Source: Brevibacterium yomogidense
GTDB taxonomy: Bacteria; Actinomycetota; Actinomycetes; Actinomycetales; Brevibacteriaceae
Length of the DNA stretch: 64,000 bases
NCBI RefSeq assembly: GCF_016107685.1
Contig: NZ_JABASY010000002.1
Location: 558,001 to 622,000 of the forward strand
Direction of reading: 5' to 3'
A program made the translations under genes and the position numbers. The notes beneath the pieces were generated by a model. That model was not told where the DNA came from. It searched no databases and was given only the letters and a program-made list of their open reading frames with translations. Shown here in pieces: positions 9,823 to 21,355 of this stretch. Position 1 is the stretch's first letter; each line of letters starts with the position of its first letter.

Positions 9823-12732
9823 GTGAAATCGCAGACCTCCACCCATGACGCGTCCCTCCACGACGCATCCCTCCACGACGACGTGCCCGTCATCCGTGTC
9901 CAGGGGGCGCGCGCCCACAACCTCAAGAGCGCCTCCGTCGCGATCCCGCGCGATTCGATGGTCGTCTTCACCGGCCTCAGCGGGTCGGGGAAATCCTCAC
10001 TCGCCTTCGACACGATCTTCGCGGAGGGGCAGCGGCGCTACGTCGAATCGCTGTCGTCCTACGCGCGTCAGTTCCTCGGTCAGGTCGACAAGCCGGACGT
10101 CGACTTCATCGAGGGCCTGTCGCCCGCGGTGTCGATCGACCAGAAGTCCACGTCGAAGAACCCCCGGTCCACGGTCGGCACGATCACGGAGGTCCACGAC
10201 TTCCTCCGTCTGCTCTGGGCGCGGATCGGTGTACCACACTGCCCCACGTGCGGTGAGGTGATCGAGAAGCAGAGCCCGCAGCAGATCGTCGACCGGCTCC
10301 TGGAGCTCCCCGACCGCACGAGGATCGTCGTGCTCGCACCTCTGGTGCGCGACCGCAAGGGCGAGTTCAAGGATCTCTTCGCGAACCTCCTGGCCCAGGG
10401 CTACTCGCGTGCGATGGTCGACGGCGAGCAGATCCGCCTGGACGACCCGCCGGACCTCAAGAAGCAGTACAAGCACACGATCTCCGTGGTCGTCGACCGC
10501 ATCGTCGTCCGCGATGGGATCCGCCAGCGGCTCGCCGACTCCGTGGAGACGGGTCTGGGTCTGGCGGAGGGCCGCATCGACGTGGAACTGGTCGATGAAG
10601 GGACGACACGGACCTTCTCGGAGAACCTCCGGTGCCCCAACGACCACCCCCTCGTCCTCGACGAGATCGAACCGCGGACCTTCTCCTTCAACGCCCCGTT
10701 CGGCGCCTGTCCTGCCTGCGACGGGATCGGCACCAAGCTGAGCGTCGACGAAACACTCGTCGTCCCCGACGAGGACCTGTCCCTCACCGAAGGTGCGATC
10801 GCGCCCTGGTCCACCGGCAAGACCACCGCGCAGTACTTCCTCCGCATCGTCAAGGGGCTCGGGGACGAACTCGGCTTCGACCTCACCACGCCGTGGAGGG
10901 ACCTCCCGGCGGCGGCCCGTCGCGCCCTGCTCGACGGGAAGGACTACAAGGTCACGGTGAAGTACCGGAACCGGTTCGGTCGTGAACGGACCTACTCGAC
11001 CGGTTTCGAAGGCGTCGTCCAGTACATCCTGCGCAAGCACGGTGAGACGGAGTCGGAGGCCTCGCGCGAACGCTACGAGGAGTACATGCGGGAGATCCCG
11101 TGTGCCGTCTGCGACGGCGCACGGCTGCGCCCCGAAGTCCTCGCCGTGACGGTGGGCGAGCGGTCGATCGCGGACGTCTCCGCCCTGCCCATCGATGAGG
11201 CCGCGGAATTCCTGGGAGCACTGACCCTCTCCGATCGCGACGCGAAGGTCGCCGCCCAGGTCATGAAGGAGATCAACGCGCGACTGCGCTTCCTGCTGGA
11301 CGTGGGACTCGACTACCTGAGCCTCGACCGGACCGCGGGGACCCTCTCCGGCGGCGAAGCCCAGCGGATCCGCCTGGCGACGCAGATCGGCTCCGGGCTC
11401 GTGGGCGTGCTCTACGTCCTCGACGAACCGAGCATCGGCCTGCACCAGCGCGACAACAGGAGGCTCATCGAGACGCTCGCGAAGCTGCGGGACCTCGGGA
11501 ACACCCTCATCGTCGTCGAACACGACGAAGAGACGATCGACGCTGCGGACTGGATGGTCGACATCGGCCCCCACGCGGGGGAGCACGGTGGTGAGATCGT
11601 GTACTCCGGCCCGGTGGCGGGCATCGTCGACGCGCCGCGCTCCATCACGGGCGACTATCTGGCCGGACGTCGCAGCATCCCCGTGCCGACCACACGGCGC
11701 CCGATCGACCCGGATCGGATCGTCCACGTCGAACGCGCACGTGAGAACAACCTCAAGGACGTCTCCGTCGATTTCCCGCTGGGCGTCCTCACCGCTGTCA
11801 CGGGGGTGTCCGGGTCCGGCAAATCGACGCTCGTGAACGACATCCTCTACACGGAGCTCGCGAACAAGCTCAACAAGGCCCGCAGGGTGCCAGGACGGCA
11901 TAAGCGGATCACAGGGCTGGAGAACCTCGACAAGGTCATCCACGTCGATCAGTCGCCGATCGGTCGGACCCCGCGGTCCAACCCCGCGACCTACACCGGC
12001 GTCTTCGACCATGTCCGCCGGCTGTTCTCCGAGACGGAGGTGTCGCGGATCCGCGGGTACCAGCCGGGACGCTTCTCGTTCAACGTCAAGGGCGGTCGAT
12101 GCGAGAACTGCAAGGGCGACGGCACCATCAAGATCGAGATGAACTTCCTGCCGGACGTCTACGTGCCGTGCGAGATCTGCGAAGGTGCTCGCTACAACCG
12201 CGAGACCCTCGAGGCCACGTTCAAGGGCAAGTCGATCGCGGACGTCCTCCACATGCCGATCGACGAAGCCGCCGTGTTCTTCGAGGCGGTCCCGGCGATC
12301 GCCCGACACCTCACGACACTCGTCGAGGTGGGTCTGGGCTACGTGCGGCTCGGGCAGCCCGCGACGACGCTGTCCGGTGGCGAGGCGCAGCGGGTGAAGC
12401 TCGCGGCGGAGCTGCAGAAGAGGACCCGTGGGCGCACCGTGTACGTCCTCGACGAACCGACGACGGGCCTGCACTTCGATGACATCTCCCGGCTGCTGGC
12501 CGTGCTCCAGGGTCTCGTCGACAAGGGCAACACGGTGATCGTCATCGAGCACAACCTCGACGTCATCGCGACGGCGGACCACGTCATCGACATGGGGCCG
12601 GAAGGCGGCAGGGGCGGCGGCACCGTCGTCGCGCAGGGCACCCCGGAGGCCGTCGCGCAGGACCCTTCCAGCTACACGGGCGAGTACATCGCGGAGCTCC
12701 TCCGCCGGAGGGGCGCCAGTGGATCCCAGTGA
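9823..12732 (+). CDS. uvrA: Excinuclease ABC subunit A
   Basis: Damage-sensing ABC ATPase of nucleotide excision repair; the dimer scans DNA and loads UvrB. About 969 residues from the GTG at 9823. The first Walker [10 protein letters not shown] is near residue 52 and the second (GVSGSGKST) near 663. Signature LSGGEAQR occurs twice, near 509 and 850. The zinc modules are seen as CPTC near 141, CPACDG with CAVCDG, and CENCKGDG with CEICEG near 760-790. The alternative GTG at 9787 would add 12 residues. The end overlaps the uvrC start by 14 bp, indicating coupled translation. Confidence 0.97.
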   Translation: MKSQTSTHDASLHDASLHDDVPVIRVQGARAHNLKSASVAIPRDSMVVFTGLSGSGKSSLAFDTIFAEGQRRYVESLSSYARQFLGQVDKPDVDFIEGLSPAVSIDQKSTSKNPRSTVGTITEVHDFLRLLWARIGVPHCPTCGEVIEKQSPQQIVDRLLELPDRTRIVVLAPLVRDRKGEFKDLFANLLAQGYSRAMVDGEQIRLDDPPDLKKQYKHTISVVVDRIVVRDGIRQRLADSVETGLGLAEGRIDVELVDEGTTRTFSENLRCPNDHPLVLDEIEPRTFSFNAPFGACPACDGIGTKLSVDETLVVPDEDLSLTEGAIAPWSTGKTTAQYFLRIVKGLGDELGFDLTTPWRDLPAAARRALLDGKDYKVTVKYRNRFGRERTYSTGFEGVVQYILRKHGETESEASRERYEEYMREIPCAVCDGARLRPEVLAVTVGERSIADVSALPIDEAAEFLGALTLSDRDAKVAAQVMKEINARLRFLLDVGLDYLSLDRTAGTLSGGEAQRIRLATQIGSGLVGVLYVLDEPSIGLHQRDNRRLIETLAKLRDLGNTLIVVEHDEETIDAADWMVDIGPHAGEHGGEIVYSGPVAGIVDAPRSITGDYLAGRRSIPVPTTRRPIDPDRIVHVERARENNLKDVSVDFPLGVLTAVTGVSGSGKSTLVNDILYTELANKLNKARRVPGRHKRITGLENLDKVIHVDQSPIGRTPRSNPATYTGVFDHVRRLFSETEVSRIRGYQPGRFSFNVKGGRCENCKGDGTIKIEMNFLPDVYVPCEICEGARYNRETLEATFKGKSIADVLHMPIDEAAVFFEAVPAIARHLTTLVEVGLGYVRLGQPATTLSGGEAQRVKLAAELQKRTRGRTVYVLDEPTTGLHFDDISRLLAVLQGLVDKGNTVIVIEHNLDVIATADHVIDMGPEGGRGGGTVVAQGTPEAVAQDPSSYTGEYIAELLRRRGASGSQ

Positions 12733-14599
12733 GTACAGGCCTGCGTCGGGGGAGATCCCGACGTCGGCCGGGGTCTACCGGTTCCGCGATGAGGATCGTC
12801 GGATCCTCTACGTGGGGAAGGCGAAGAACCTCCGCCAGCGGCTGAACTCGTACTTCGCGGATCCGGCAGGGCTCCACCCGCGCACCTTCCGGATGGTCCA
12901 TTCCGCGGCATCGGTGGAATGGACAGTCGTCTCCAACGAGGTCGAGGCGCTCCAGCTCGAGTGGACGTGGATCCGCGAGTTCAGCCCACGCTTCAACGTG
13001 ATGTTCCGGGACGACAAGTCCTACCCGTACCTCGCGATCACGACGAAGGACCGGGTGCCGCGCGTGTACGTCACCCGCGGCAAGCGACGCAAGGGCATCA
13101 CGTACTTCGGCCCGTTCGGGCAGGCGTGGGCGATCCGCGACTCCCTCGACCTCCTGCTGCGGGTATTCCCGGTCCGCACGTGCACGACCGGCGTCTTCCA
13201 GCGCGCTGAGCGCAGCGGGAGGCCGTGCCTGCTGGGCTACATCGGCAAGTGCTCTGCGCCGTGTGTGGGCCGGGTGACGGAGGACGAGCACCGGGACCTC
13301 ATCCGGGGGATCACCGACTTCATGTCCGGGTCGACGGGGACGATGATCTCCGCGCGGAAGCGCGAGATGGCCGACGCCGCGGCGGAACTGGACTACGAGC
13401 GCGCGGCGCGGGTGAGGGACGAGATCCAGGCGCTCGAGAAGGTCCTGGCGAAGAACGCGGTGGTCCTGTCGATGAACGCCGACTGCGACGTGTTCGCCCT
13501 CCATCTGGACGAACTGGAGGCCGCGGTGCAGGTGTTCCACGTGCGCGGCGGCCGCATCCGTGGGGAACGCGGGTGGATCGTCGAACGACTCGACGAATCC
13601 ACGCGGGGGGATCTCACGGCGGACTACCTCCGGCAGGCGTACGGGGACGTCGACCCCCAGGCGGTGCCGCCGGAGGTGCTGGTCGACGTGCTGCCCGACG
13701 ACGTCCCCGCGATGACCGACTGGCTGAAGGAACGGCGGGGCGGAACCGGTGTGCGTCTGCGCGTCCCGGAGCGCGGAGAGAAGAAGGCCCTGCTCGACAC
13801 GGTGCGGCAGAACGCCGAGCAGTCCCTCGTCCTCCACCGGACACGACGCGCCTCCGACCTCACGACGCGCAGCGAAGCACTGCGGGAGATCCACGAAGTG
13901 CTGGGGCTCGACGAGCCTCCGCTGCGGATCGAGTGCATCGACAACTCCCACACGCAGGGCCAGGACGTCGTCGGCTCCCTCATCGTCTTCGAGGACGGAC
14001 TGCCGAAGAAGCGCGACTACCGGCACTTCTCCGTGCGCGGCGAAGCAGCGCGCGACGACACCTCGGCGATGTACGACGTCGTCTCCCGCCGCTTCTCCCG
14101 CTACCTCGAGAGCCTGGGGGCGGAGGAACCGGACGAACGGTTCGGGTACCGACCATCGCTCCTGCTGGTGGATGGCGGGCCTCCGCAGGTGTCCGCGGCG
14201 CGGCGGGCGCTCGACGACCTCGGCCTCGCACAGATCGCGGTCGCGGGGCTTGCGAAGCGGCTCGAGGAGGTGTGGCTGCCGGGAGAGGACTACCCCACCG
14301 TCTTCCCCCGCAGCTCCGAGGGCCTGTACCTCCTGCAGCGCATCCGCGATGAAGCGCACCGCTTCGCGATCTCCTACCACCGGAAGAAGAGGGCCGCCAC
14401 GGCGAGGGCCTCGGCGCTCGATTCGATCCCGGGCCTGGGACCCGCACGGCGCAAGGCGCTGCTCACACGATTCGGGTCCGTCGCACGGATCCGGAGGGCC
14501 TCGCTCGAGGATCTCCTCGAGGTGAAGGGCGTCGGACCCGCATTGGCGGCTACGATTCACGAAAGACTGAACGAAGGGACTCCAGCCGATGACAGCTGA
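12719..14599 (+). CDS. uvrC: Excinuclease ABC subunit C
   Basis: Dual-incision nuclease of nucleotide excision repair, 626 residues. The N-terminal GIY-YIG nuclease (3' incision) is at about 15-95 with [20 protein letters not shown]; the UVR motif that binds UvrB is near 205-240. The RNase H-like 5'-incision domain carries [13 protein letters not shown] near 407, and tandem helix-hairpin-helix motifs occupy about 570-620 ([22 protein letters not shown]). The GTG start lies inside the uvrA end with GGAGGGG upstream; the stop overlaps rapZ by 11 bp. The chain uvrC-rapZ-yvcK-whiA is conserved in actinobacteria. Confidence 0.97.
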   Translation: MDPSEYRPASGEIPTSAGVYRFRDEDRRILYVGKAKNLRQRLNSYFADPAGLHPRTFRMVHSAASVEWTVVSNEVEALQLEWTWIREFSPRFNVMFRDDKSYPYLAITTKDRVPRVYVTRGKRRKGITYFGPFGQAWAIRDSLDLLLRVFPVRTCTTGVFQRAERSGRPCLLGYIGKCSAPCVGRVTEDEHRDLIRGITDFMSGSTGTMISARKREMADAAAELDYERAARVRDEIQALEKVLAKNAVVLSMNADCDVFALHLDELEAAVQVFHVRGGRIRGERGWIVERLDESTRGDLTADYLRQAYGDVDPQAVPPEVLVDVLPDDVPAMTDWLKERRGGTGVRLRVPERGEKKALLDTVRQNAEQSLVLHRTRRASDLTTRSEALREIHEVLGLDEPPLRIECIDNSHTQGQDVVGSLIVFEDGLPKKRDYRHFSVRGEAARDDTSAMYDVVSRRFSRYLESLGAEEPDERFGYRPSLLLVDGGPPQVSAARRALDDLGLAQIAVAGLAKRLEEVWLPGEDYPTVFPRSSEGLYLLQRIRDEAHRFAISYHRKKRAATARASALDSIPGLGPARRKALLTRFGSVARIRRASLEDLLEVKGVGPALAATIHERLNEGTPADDS

Positions 14600-15482
14600 C
14601 ACCGTTGCACGGGGACAGCAGCCCGAAGTCGTGCTCGTCACCGGGATGTCCGGCGCGGGGAAGTCGACTGCCGCGCGGGTGCTCGAGGACCTCGACTGGT
14701 ATGTGGTCGACAATCTGCCCGCCCAGATGCTGCCCTCCCTCCTCGAGCTCGTCGGCCGGGCGGAGGGCGCGCTGCCGAAGGTCGCGATCGTCACGGACAT
14801 CCGGGGGCGCGGCACGCACCGGACGGACCTCGCGGCCGCCGTCGACGAATACCTCCACCAGGGCGTCGCCCTGCGGGTGCTGTTCCTCGACGCCGCCGAC
14901 GACATCCTGGTGCGCCGCTACGAATCGGTCCGCCGTCCCCACCCCATCCAGGGGGAGGGCACCCTGCTCGACGGGATCACGGCGGAGCGCGGCGTGCTCG
15001 AGAACCTCCGGCACCGGGCGGACGTCGTCATCGACACCTCGGACCTCAACATCCACGAACTCGCGAAGGAGGTGCGGGGGGCGTTCGCCGGCGGAGACGG
15101 CGACGCCCTGCGCATCACGGTCCTGAGCTTCGGCTTCAAGCACGGCATCCCCATGGACGCGGACCACGTGGCGGATGTCCGGTTCCTGCCGAACCCCCAC
15201 TGGGTGCCGCACCTGAGGCCCTTCGACGGAACCGACTCCGAAGTGGCGGACTACGTCTTCCAGAAGCCGAACGCGTCCGCCTTCCTCGACGACTACACCC
15301 GGGCGCTCGCGACCGTGATCGAAGGCTACGTCGACGATGGCCGATCGTTCGCGACCATCTCGCTGGGCTGCACCGGCGGCAAGCACCGCTCCGTCGCGAT
15401 GTCGGAGGAGCTCGCCCGTCGTCTGCGACAGGCCACGGGAGTGCGGGTCGCGGTCCGCCACCGCGATCTCGGAAGGGAGTGA
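14589..15482 (+). CDS. rapZ: RapZ-like P-loop nucleotide-binding protein
   Basis: A 297-residue protein of the RapZ (YvcJ/UPF0042) family. Walker A GMSGAGKST is at 19-27 and the family C-terminal GCTGGKHRSVA motif near 261-271. In E. coli RapZ is an RNA-binding adaptor that senses glucosamine-6-phosphate and directs sRNA decay; in actinobacteria the target is not established and GlmZ-type RNAs are absent, so the role here is open. The ATG overlaps the end of uvrC; a TACGAT at 14552-14557 could be an internal -10. yvcK follows after 7 bp. Confidence 0.93.
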   Translation: MTADTVARGQQPEVVLVTGMSGAGKSTAARVLEDLDWYVVDNLPAQMLPSLLELVGRAEGALPKVAIVTDIRGRGTHRTDLAAAVDEYLHQGVALRVLFLDAADDILVRRYESVRRPHPIQGEGTLLDGITAERGVLENLRHRADVVIDTSDLNIHELAKEVRGAFAGGDGDALRITVLSFGFKHGIPMDADHVADVRFLPNPHWVPHLRPFDGTDSEVADYVFQKPNASAFLDDYTRALATVIEGYVDDGRSFATISLGCTGGKHRSVAMSEELARRLRQATGVRVAVRHRDLGRE

Positions 15483-15489
15483 GGCAACG

Positions 15490-16554
15490 ATGAACGGACC
15501 CGGGACCCCCGATACGGGGCGCGCACCCAGTACGGAGGAACTGCCCCTGCTGGTCGGAGGCGCCTTCGGCGACCAGTCCACCGCCCGAGGACGGAAGGGC
15601 GAGCCGCGGATCGTGAGCTTCGGCGGGGGCCACGGGCTGTACGCGGCGCTGCGGGCCTTCCGCCTCCTCACGGAGAGCCTCACGGCGGTCGTGACCGTGG
15701 CGGACGACGGCGGTTCGTCGGGTCGCCTGCGGACGGAGATGGGAGGACTGCCCCCCGGCGACCTCCGGATGGCGCTGGCGGCCCTCTGCGACGACGGTGA
15801 CTGGGGCCGCGTGTGGCGCGACGTCATGCAGCATCGGTTCGTCTCCGACGGCGCGCTCGACGGCCATGCGGTGGGGAACCTCCTCATCGCCGCGCTCTGG
15901 CAGATCCACGACGACCACGTGGTGGGCCTCGATTGGATCGCGCGACTGCTGCGCGCACACGGCCGCGTCCTGCCGATGTCGTCCGTACCGCTCACGATCG
16001 AAGCGGACGTGCACACCGCGCAGGAGGAGCCGCCGGTGCTGATCCGCGGGCAGTCGGTCCTCGCGTCGACACCAGGGCGGGTGGCGGAGGTCCGCCTCGA
16101 CCCTGCTTCGCCTCCCGCACGCAGCGAGACGATCGCTGCGGTGCAGGAGGCGGACGTCCTCAACCTGGGGCCCGGCTCGTGGTACACGTCCGTGATGCCC
16201 CACCTGCTGGTCCCGGACCTGGCGCGAGCGATCTGCGAATCCACGGCCATGCGCACACTCACCCTCAACCTCGGTGCGGCACCGGGGGAGACAGCCGACC
16301 TCACCCTGGTCGACCACCTGCAGTCGCTGCACAACCACGCTCCTGAACTGCGTCTCGATCACGTGCTCGTCGACGCAGTGGCAGCCGCTAAGGAACCCGC
16401 GCTCGTGGACATCGCGTCCTCGCTCTTCGGCGCTCAGGTGCGCACGCACCCGCTCACCTCGCGGCGGGCGCGACAGCACGACAGCCTCAAGCTGGCCGCC
16501 TGCTACCGTGACATGCTGCTGGACAGCGGTCTCCTCGCGGAGGACCAGTGGTGA
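15490..16554 (+). CDS. yvcK: YvcK/CofD-like gluconeogenesis and morphology factor
   Basis: A 354-residue YvcK-family protein with the nucleotide-sugar-binding FGGGHGL loop at 44-50, followed by [23 protein letters not shown] and DGHAVGNL blocks, the usual signature. In Bacillus and mycobacteria YvcK binds UDP-sugars and is needed for normal cell-wall synthesis on gluconeogenic carbon. The first ~38 residues are a non-conserved leader. The ATG at 15490 lies 7 bp after rapZ; the frame is open further upstream inside rapZ but without homology. It sits between rapZ and whiA. Confidence 0.93.
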   Translation: MNGPGTPDTGRAPSTEELPLLVGGAFGDQSTARGRKGEPRIVSFGGGHGLYAALRAFRLLTESLTAVVTVADDGGSSGRLRTEMGGLPPGDLRMALAALCDDGDWGRVWRDVMQHRFVSDGALDGHAVGNLLIAALWQIHDDHVVGLDWIARLLRAHGRVLPMSSVPLTIEADVHTAQEEPPVLIRGQSVLASTPGRVAEVRLDPASPPARSETIAAVQEADVLNLGPGSWYTSVMPHLLVPDLARAICESTAMRTLTLNLGAAPGETADLTLVDHLQSLHNHAPELRLDHVLVDAVAAAKEPALVDIASSLFGAQVRTHPLTSRRARQHDSLKLAACYRDMLLDSGLLAEDQW

Positions 16555-16585
16555 AAGACGACGGAACGAAGGAGGCGGAGGGCAC

Positions 16586-17569
16586 ATGGCGCTGACCGCG
16601 CAGGTCAAGGACGAGATCGCACGGTTCGACGTGATGCGGGTGTCCGCCCGGAAGGCGGAGGTGTCGTCGATCCTCCGGTTCGCCGGCGCACTCCACCTGT
16701 CGGGCGGCGCGATCCTCATCGAGGCGGAACTGGACACCGCAGCCGCTGCCCGCCGTCTCCGCGGGGAGATCCGTGGACTGTTCGGCTACACGGCGGAGAT
16801 CGTCGCGATCACCGGCAGCGGACTGCGGCGGGGAAGCCGGTACTTGGTCCGCGTGGCCCAAGAGGGCGCGGCACTGGCACGGCAGACCGGTCTCCTCGAC
16901 GCGCGGGGGAGACCGGTGCGCGGCCTGCCCTCGACGATCGTCAACGGCGCCGTCGCCGATTGCGAAGCGGCGTGGCGCGGTGCCTTCCTGGCGCACGGCT
17001 CCCTCACCGAACCCGGACGGTCCGCAGCCCTCGAAATCACGTGCCCCGGGCCGGAGGCGGCCCTCGCCCTCGTCGGCGCCGCCCGTCGGCTCGACCTCAG
17101 CGCGAAGGCCCGCGAAGTGCGCGGCACTGACCGGGTCGTCATCCGCGACGGTGACGCGATCGCCGCATTGCTGACCCGGATGGGGGCCCACGACGCCGTG
17201 CTCGTGTGGGAGGAGCGGCGCATGCGCCGCGAAGTGCGCGCGACGGCCAACCGCCTCGCGAACTTCGACGACGCGAACCTCAGGCGGTCGGCGCGTGCAG
17301 CGGTCGCCGCAGGTGCTCGCGTCGAGCGCGCCCTGGAGATCCTGGGCGACGAGGTCCCGGAGCACCTGCGCTACGCGGGGCTCCTCCGCCTCAACCACAA
17401 GCAGGCCTCCCTCGAGGAGCTGGGCCAGCTCGCGGACCCCGTCATGACGAAGGACGCCGTCGCCGGACGGATCAGGCGCCTGCTCGCGACCGCGGACAAG
17501 CGCGCGGAGGAGCTGGGTGTACCCGGTACGGATGCGAACATCACTGCGGAGATGCTCGAGGAGGAATGA
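16586..17569 (+). CDS. whiA: WhiA sporulation/cell-division transcription regulator
   Basis: A 327-residue WhiA: an N-terminal LAGLIDADG-like fold without nuclease residues (about 1-220) and a C-terminal helix-turn-helix domain with [22 protein letters not shown] near 260-285. In Streptomyces WhiA works with WhiB to switch on division genes; in non-sporulating actinobacteria it is kept as a division or chromosome-segregation regulator. The ATG is preceded by GGAGGCGGAGGG. It is the last gene of the uvrC-rapZ-yvcK-whiA run; gap starts 55 bp later with its own -10. Confidence 0.96.
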   Translation: MALTAQVKDEIARFDVMRVSARKAEVSSILRFAGALHLSGGAILIEAELDTAAAARRLRGEIRGLFGYTAEIVAITGSGLRRGSRYLVRVAQEGAALARQTGLLDARGRPVRGLPSTIVNGAVADCEAAWRGAFLAHGSLTEPGRSAALEITCPGPEAALALVGAARRLDLSAKAREVRGTDRVVIRDGDAIAALLTRMGAHDAVLVWEERRMRREVRATANRLANFDDANLRRSARAAVAAGARVERALEILGDEVPEHLRYAGLLRLNHKQASLEELGQLADPVMTKDAVAGRIRRLLATADKRAEELGVPGTDANITAEMLEEE

Positions 17570-17585
17570 GCCCGCTCCGAGTCGA

Positions 17586-17591
17586 TAGGAT
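17586..17591 (+). promoter_or_regulatory. -10 element (TAGGAT) for the gap operon
   Basis: TAGGAT sits 33 nt before the gap ATG, leaving a leader of about 25 nt that contains GAGGAAGAGG as the ribosome binding site. Confidence 0.35.
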
Positions 17592-17624
17592 GGAAGCCCC
17601 TGACGAGGAAGAGGTTCTCACTTC

Positions 17625-18629
17625 ATGACTACTCGGATCGGCATCAACGGCTTCGGACGCATCGGGCGGTCGTTCCTCCGGCAGTCGCTCACGGCTGAGG
17701 GTGTGGAGGTCGTGGCGGTCAACGATCTCACCGACAACGCCGCGCTCGCGCACCTGCTCACCTACGACTCCGTCTGGCGGCGCATCGACGCAGACGTGTC
17801 CTATGACGACAGCTCACTCATCATCGACGGGCGCCACATCCACGCGACCGACCATTCGACCCCGGGGGAGATCCCGTGGCGGGAATACGGTGTGGACGTC
17901 GTCATCGAGGCGACGGGGCGCTTCCGCACGGCGGATCAGGCGCGAGGTCACCTGGATGCCGGAGCCCGCACTGTGGTGCTGTCCGCGCCCGGCAAGGGTG
18001 TCGACGGCATGTTCGTGATGGGTGTGAACCATGACGACTTCGACCCTGACGTGCACACGATCGTGTCGAACGCCTCGTGCACGACGAACTGCCTCGCCCC
18101 GGTGGCGAAGGTCCTCCACGAAGGGGTGGGCATCGCCTCAGGCCTCATGACGACCGTGCACGCCTATACGGGAGACCAGCGGCTCGTCGACGGCAACCAC
18201 AAGGACCCCCGTCGTGCGCGGGCCGCGGCGCTCAACATCGTGCCGACGACGACGGGGGCCGCCGCCGCCGTGGGCAAGGTCCTCCCGGAGCTCGAAGGAC
18301 GACTGAGCGGACTCGCGGTGCGCGTCCCCGTGCCGACGGGGTCCCTCGTGGATCTCGTGTTCACGCCGGAGCGCCAGGCGGACGCCGCGGAGGTCAACGC
18401 ACTGCTCCGAGACGCCGCACAGGGCAGCCTGTCAGGGATCCTCGCCTACACGGAGGACCCCATCGTGTCCTCCGACATCGTCATGGACGAGCACTCCGCG
18501 ATCGTCGACGGGCTCCTCACGGAGCGGATCGGGGACCAGATCAAGGTGATCGCCTGGTACGACAACGAATGGGGCTACTCGCACCGCCTGCTCGACCTCG
18601 CCGCGCACATCGGCACACAGCTGTCCTGA
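17625..18629 (+). CDS. gap: Glyceraldehyde-3-phosphate dehydrogenase, type I
   Basis: Oxidises glyceraldehyde-3-phosphate to 1,3-bisphosphoglycerate with NAD+ in glycolysis. Length is 334 residues. The NAD-binding GINGFGRIGR is at 5-14 and the active-site SNASCTTNC near 148-156, with C152 as nucleophile; the substrate-binding TGAAAAVGKVLPEL follows. It is the first gene of gap-pgk-tpiA-secG, the usual lower-glycolysis operon downstream of whiA in actinobacteria. Confidence 0.98.
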   Translation: MTTRIGINGFGRIGRSFLRQSLTAEGVEVVAVNDLTDNAALAHLLTYDSVWRRIDADVSYDDSSLIIDGRHIHATDHSTPGEIPWREYGVDVVIEATGRFRTADQARGHLDAGARTVVLSAPGKGVDGMFVMGVNHDDFDPDVHTIVSNASCTTNCLAPVAKVLHEGVGIASGLMTTVHAYTGDQRLVDGNHKDPRRARAAALNIVPTTTGAAAAVGKVLPELEGRLSGLAVRVPVPTGSLVDLVFTPERQADAAEVNALLRDAAQGSLSGILAYTEDPIVSSDIVMDEHSAIVDGLLTERIGDQIKVIAWYDNEWGYSHRLLDLAAHIGTQLS

Positions 18630-18671
18630 GGCCCTACCGGCCGTGAAGCGTCCGAAAGGAACCACAACCAC

Positions 18672-19904
18672 ATGTTGACACTCACCCCCTCCGTCGACGT
18701 CGCGGGGAAGCGCGTGCTCGTGCGCAGCGACCTCAACGTCCCGATGACCGACGGGGTCATCGGTGACCGAGGGCGGATCGCCGCCTCCGCACCGACGATC
18801 CGGTCCCTCGCCGAGGCCGGGGCTCGGGTCGTCGTCGTCGCCCACCTGGGGCGTCCCGGCGGCGTCCCGGCGGCGGAGCTGTCGCTCGCACCGGTCGCCG
18901 ATGCGCTGGCTGAAGAGGTGGGCCGTCCGGTCGCGTTCGCACGGGACACGGTGGGGGAGTCGGCGCGGTCCACGGTCGACGGACTCGCGGACGGGGAGAT
19001 CGCACTGCTCGAGAACCTGCGGTTCAACGCGGGGGAGACGGCGAAGGACGATGCGGAGCGCTCGGCGTTCGCCGAGCAGCTGGCACAGTTCGCGGATCTC
19101 TTCGTCTCCGACGGCTTCGGCGTGGTGCATCGCAAGCAGGCGAGTGTCTTCGACGTCGCCCGCCTGGTGCCTGCGTACGCGGGCGGTCTCGTCTCCGCCG
19201 AGGTGGAGGTCTCCACGCGGCTGCTCGAGGACCCCGCGCGCCCCTATGCGGTCGTCCTCGGCGGCTCCAAGGTGTCGGACAAGCTCGGTGTCATCGACAG
19301 CCTGCTGGAGCGCGCGGATCTCCTGGCGATCGGCGGAGGAATGGTCTTCACGTTCCTCAAGGCGCAGGGTCACGCGATCGGCGCGAGCCTCGTGGAGGAC
19401 GATCAGCTCGACACCGTGCGCGGCTATCTCGCGAAGGCCGAGGAACGGGGCGTGGAGATCCTCCTGCCGGAGGACATCGTCATGGCGGCGTCCTTCGACC
19501 GCGACGCCGAGCACTGGCCGGCGGACGTCGACGCCCTCGAATCGACCCCGGGCGGTCCGACCGCGCTGGGACTCGACATCGGTCCCCGTGCGGCGGCTGC
19601 GTTCGCACGCCGCATCAGCGCGGCACAGACCGTGTTCTGGAACGGACCGATGGGGGTCTTCGAATTCCCCGCCTTCGCCTCTGGCACCCGTGCTGTGGCG
19701 GAAGCGCTCACGCGCGCTCACGGCGGCCGGGAGGAGGGTCGCCTCACCGTCGTCGGCGGAGGTGACTCGGCGGCCGCGGTACGGGCGCTCGGTTTCAACG
19801 ACGACGATTTCGGTCACATCTCGACGGGAGGCGGAGCCTCCCTGGAATTCCTCGAGGGACGCACGCTGCCCGGCCTCGAGGTCTTGGAAGGACGGTCCGC
19901 GTGA
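18672..19904 (+). CDS. pgk: Phosphoglycerate kinase
   Basis: Transfers phosphate from 1,3-bisphosphoglycerate to ADP. Length is 410 residues. The N-terminal VRSDLNVPM motif binds 3-phosphoglycerate, [10 protein letters not shown] is near 115, [11 protein letters not shown] follows in the hinge region, and the nucleotide loop GGGDSAAAV is near the C-terminus. The ribosome binding site is AAAGGA before the ATG. The last 4 bp overlap the tpiA GTG start (GTGA), so translation is probably coupled. Confidence 0.98.
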   Translation: MLTLTPSVDVAGKRVLVRSDLNVPMTDGVIGDRGRIAASAPTIRSLAEAGARVVVVAHLGRPGGVPAAELSLAPVADALAEEVGRPVAFARDTVGESARSTVDGLADGEIALLENLRFNAGETAKDDAERSAFAEQLAQFADLFVSDGFGVVHRKQASVFDVARLVPAYAGGLVSAEVEVSTRLLEDPARPYAVVLGGSKVSDKLGVIDSLLERADLLAIGGGMVFTFLKAQGHAIGASLVEDDQLDTVRGYLAKAEERGVEILLPEDIVMAASFDRDAEHWPADVDALESTPGGPTALGLDIGPRAAAAFARRISAAQTVFWNGPMGVFEFPAFASGTRAVAEALTRAHGGREEGRLTVVGGGDSAAAVRALGFNDDDFGHISTGGGASLEFLEGRTLPGLEVLEGRSA

Positions 19905-20695
19905 CACAGTCAGGACGCATCCCGCTCATCGCGGGGAACTGGAAGATGAACCTCGATCACTTCGAGGCGCTCACGCTCGTGCAGAAGCTCGCGTGGGCGC
20001 TGAGGGACCTCAAGGTCGACCTCGAGGCGATCGATGTGGCGGTCATCCCGCCCTTCACGGACATCCGCTCCGTGCAGACCCTCGTCCAGGGGGAGCGGAT
20101 GGGCCTCACGTACGGGGCGCAGGACCTCTCCGCGCACGATGCGGGCGCGTACACCGGTGAGGTGTCCGGAGCCTTCCTCGCGCGTCTGGGCTGCACATAC
20201 GCGCTGGTCGGGCACAGCGAACGGCGAGAGCGCCACGATGAGGACGATGCGGTGGTGGGCGAGAAGCTCCGCGCCGCCCTGCGGCACGAGCTCACACCCG
20301 TCCTCTGCGTCGGTGAGCCCCTCGACGTGAGGCAGGCGGGCAGGCACGTCGACCATGTCCTCGCGCAGGTGGCGGCGGCCCTCGACGGGTCGTCGACCGA
20401 TGCTCTGGGTGGGCTCGTGATCGCGTACGAACCCGTGTGGGCGATCGGCACGGGGGAGACAGCAGGCCCCGACGAGGCACAGGAGATGGCTGCCGCGATC
20501 CGCGAGAGCCTCGCGGGTTCGCACGGTGAGGCGTTCGCCCGGACGGTCAGGATCCTCTACGGGGGAAGCGTCAAGGCGGAGAACGCAGCCGAAGTCGTGG
20601 CAGGCGCCGACGTCGACGGCGCGCTCGTCGGGGGAGCAAGTCTGGACCCGGCGGGTTTCGCTGATCTCGTCAACGCCGTGTACCGAGTAGACTGA
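19901..20695 (+). CDS. tpiA: Triosephosphate isomerase
   Basis: Interconverts dihydroxyacetone phosphate and glyceraldehyde-3-phosphate. Length is 264 residues. AGNWKMN (about 11-17) carries the substrate lysine, VGHSERRE (about 102-109) the catalytic histidine, [11 protein letters not shown] (about 175-185) the catalytic glutamate and start of loop 6, and [10 protein letters not shown] the phosphate-binding loop. The GTG start overlaps the pgk stop. Confidence 0.98.
   Translation: MTQSGRIPLIAGNWKMNLDHFEALTLVQKLAWALRDLKVDLEAIDVAVIPPFTDIRSVQTLVQGERMGLTYGAQDLSAHDAGAYTGEVSGAFLARLGCTYALVGHSERRERHDEDDAVVGEKLRAALRHELTPVLCVGEPLDVRQAGRHVDHVLAQVAAALDGSSTDALGGLVIAYEPVWAIGTGETAGPDEAQEMAAAIRESLAGSHGEAFARTVRILYGGSVKAENAAEVVAGADVDGALVGGASLDPAGFADLVNAVYRVD
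20688..20693 (+). promoter_or_regulatory. Possible internal -10 (TAGACT) for secG
   Basis: TAGACT overlaps the tpiA stop codon and lies 9 nt before the secG ATG, a leaderless-compatible position. It may supply extra secG transcripts independent of the glycolytic operon. Confidence 0.25.
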
Positions 20696-20702
20696 GGCCA
20701 CT

Positions 20703-20945
20703 ATGGAGATCCTCAACTGGACGCTGACTGCGATCCTCATCCTCACCAGCGTATTCCTCACCATGCTCATCCTCATGCACAAGGGGAAGGGCGGGGGCAT
20801 GTCCGACATGTTCGGCGGCGGCATGAGCTCATCGCTCGGCTCGTCGGGGGTGGCGGAGCGCAACCTGAATCGTTTCACCACGCTCGTGGCGATCGTCTGG
20901 GTCGCCAGCATCGTGCTGCTCGGAGTCGCAGTCCGCTTCTCCTGA
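20703..20945 (+). CDS. secG: Preprotein translocase subunit SecG
   Basis: An 80-residue membrane protein with two hydrophobic helices (about 5-22 and 58-77) joined by a Gly/Ser-rich loop, GGGMSDMFGGGMSSSLGSSG, which is the SecG hallmark. It assists SecYE in export. Its place after tpiA is conserved in many bacteria. A 15-bp stem terminator begins 42 nt after the stop. Confidence 0.95.
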   Translation: MEILNWTLTAILILTSVFLTMLILMHKGKGGGMSDMFGGGMSSSLGSSGVAERNLNRFTTLVAIVWVASIVLLGVAVRFS

Positions 20946-20986
20946 ACGCGGTCACGAGCGGCGTCGCCCGGCATGTGTGAATGAGT

Positions 20987-21019
20987 GAAGGCCCGGAGGG
21001 GGTTCCCTCCGGGCCTTCA
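20987..21019 (+). terminator. Hairpin terminator of the gap-pgk-tpiA-secG operon
   Basis: A perfect 15-bp stem, TGAAGGCCCGGAGGG pairing with its complement at 21005-21019, closes a 3-nt loop. It is located just downstream of secG. Confidence 0.8.
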
Positions 21020-21355
21020 GCACGCCTCCGAGCCGCCTCACCGGGGTGCGGTGCCCTCACAGTCTTAAGGTTCTGTCCCTGCGTTGTCCGAGTGCGCGGG
21101 GGTGAAGGGGCTGTGCCCCGCAGCACCACAGTGCGCCGACCAGCAGCAGCTCCCGTCAGAACTGGAGAAGGAGATCGCCGCGAACGCGGCGATCATCGAG
21201 CAGTCCCGCCACGCGACAGACGACGGTCGATCCGCATATGAGACGGTGCCCAGAGCCTCACGTCCACCGCACCCGCAGGGGAGTGATCGCTGGGTCCTGC
21301 CCACCACCCTCCACAGTCTGTCGCGCCGGTCGTTCAGCGCGGCGTCTCACCGGCC
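21020..21355. other. 336-bp gap between secG and pgi; possible small ORF only
   Basis: No recognised gene. From a TTG at 21084 or a GTG at 21102 the plus strand reads a coding-like stretch with GC-rich third positions, including CAGVKGLCPAAPQCADQQQ and ELEKEIAANAAIIEQ, but the frame has no stop until 21737, deep inside the antisense of pgi. It is therefore either chance or the intact start of a decayed gene. The perfect inverted repeat GATCGCCGCG-AA-CGCGGCGATC lies at 21173-21194 within it. rbpA, often found next to secG in relatives, was looked for and not seen on either strand. Confidence 0.3.

Noticed and set aside
9997..12582. 861-codon minus-strand frame opposite uvrA
   Set aside because: Antisense shadow of uvrA without ribosome binding site or domain.
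12584..14905. 773-codon minus-strand frame opposite uvrC
   Set aside because: Antisense shadow of uvrC and rapZ; low-complexity composition.
20987..21019. Small RNA gene or CRISPR-like repeat after secG
   Set aside because: It is a single simple hairpin right after an operon end, best read as a terminator.
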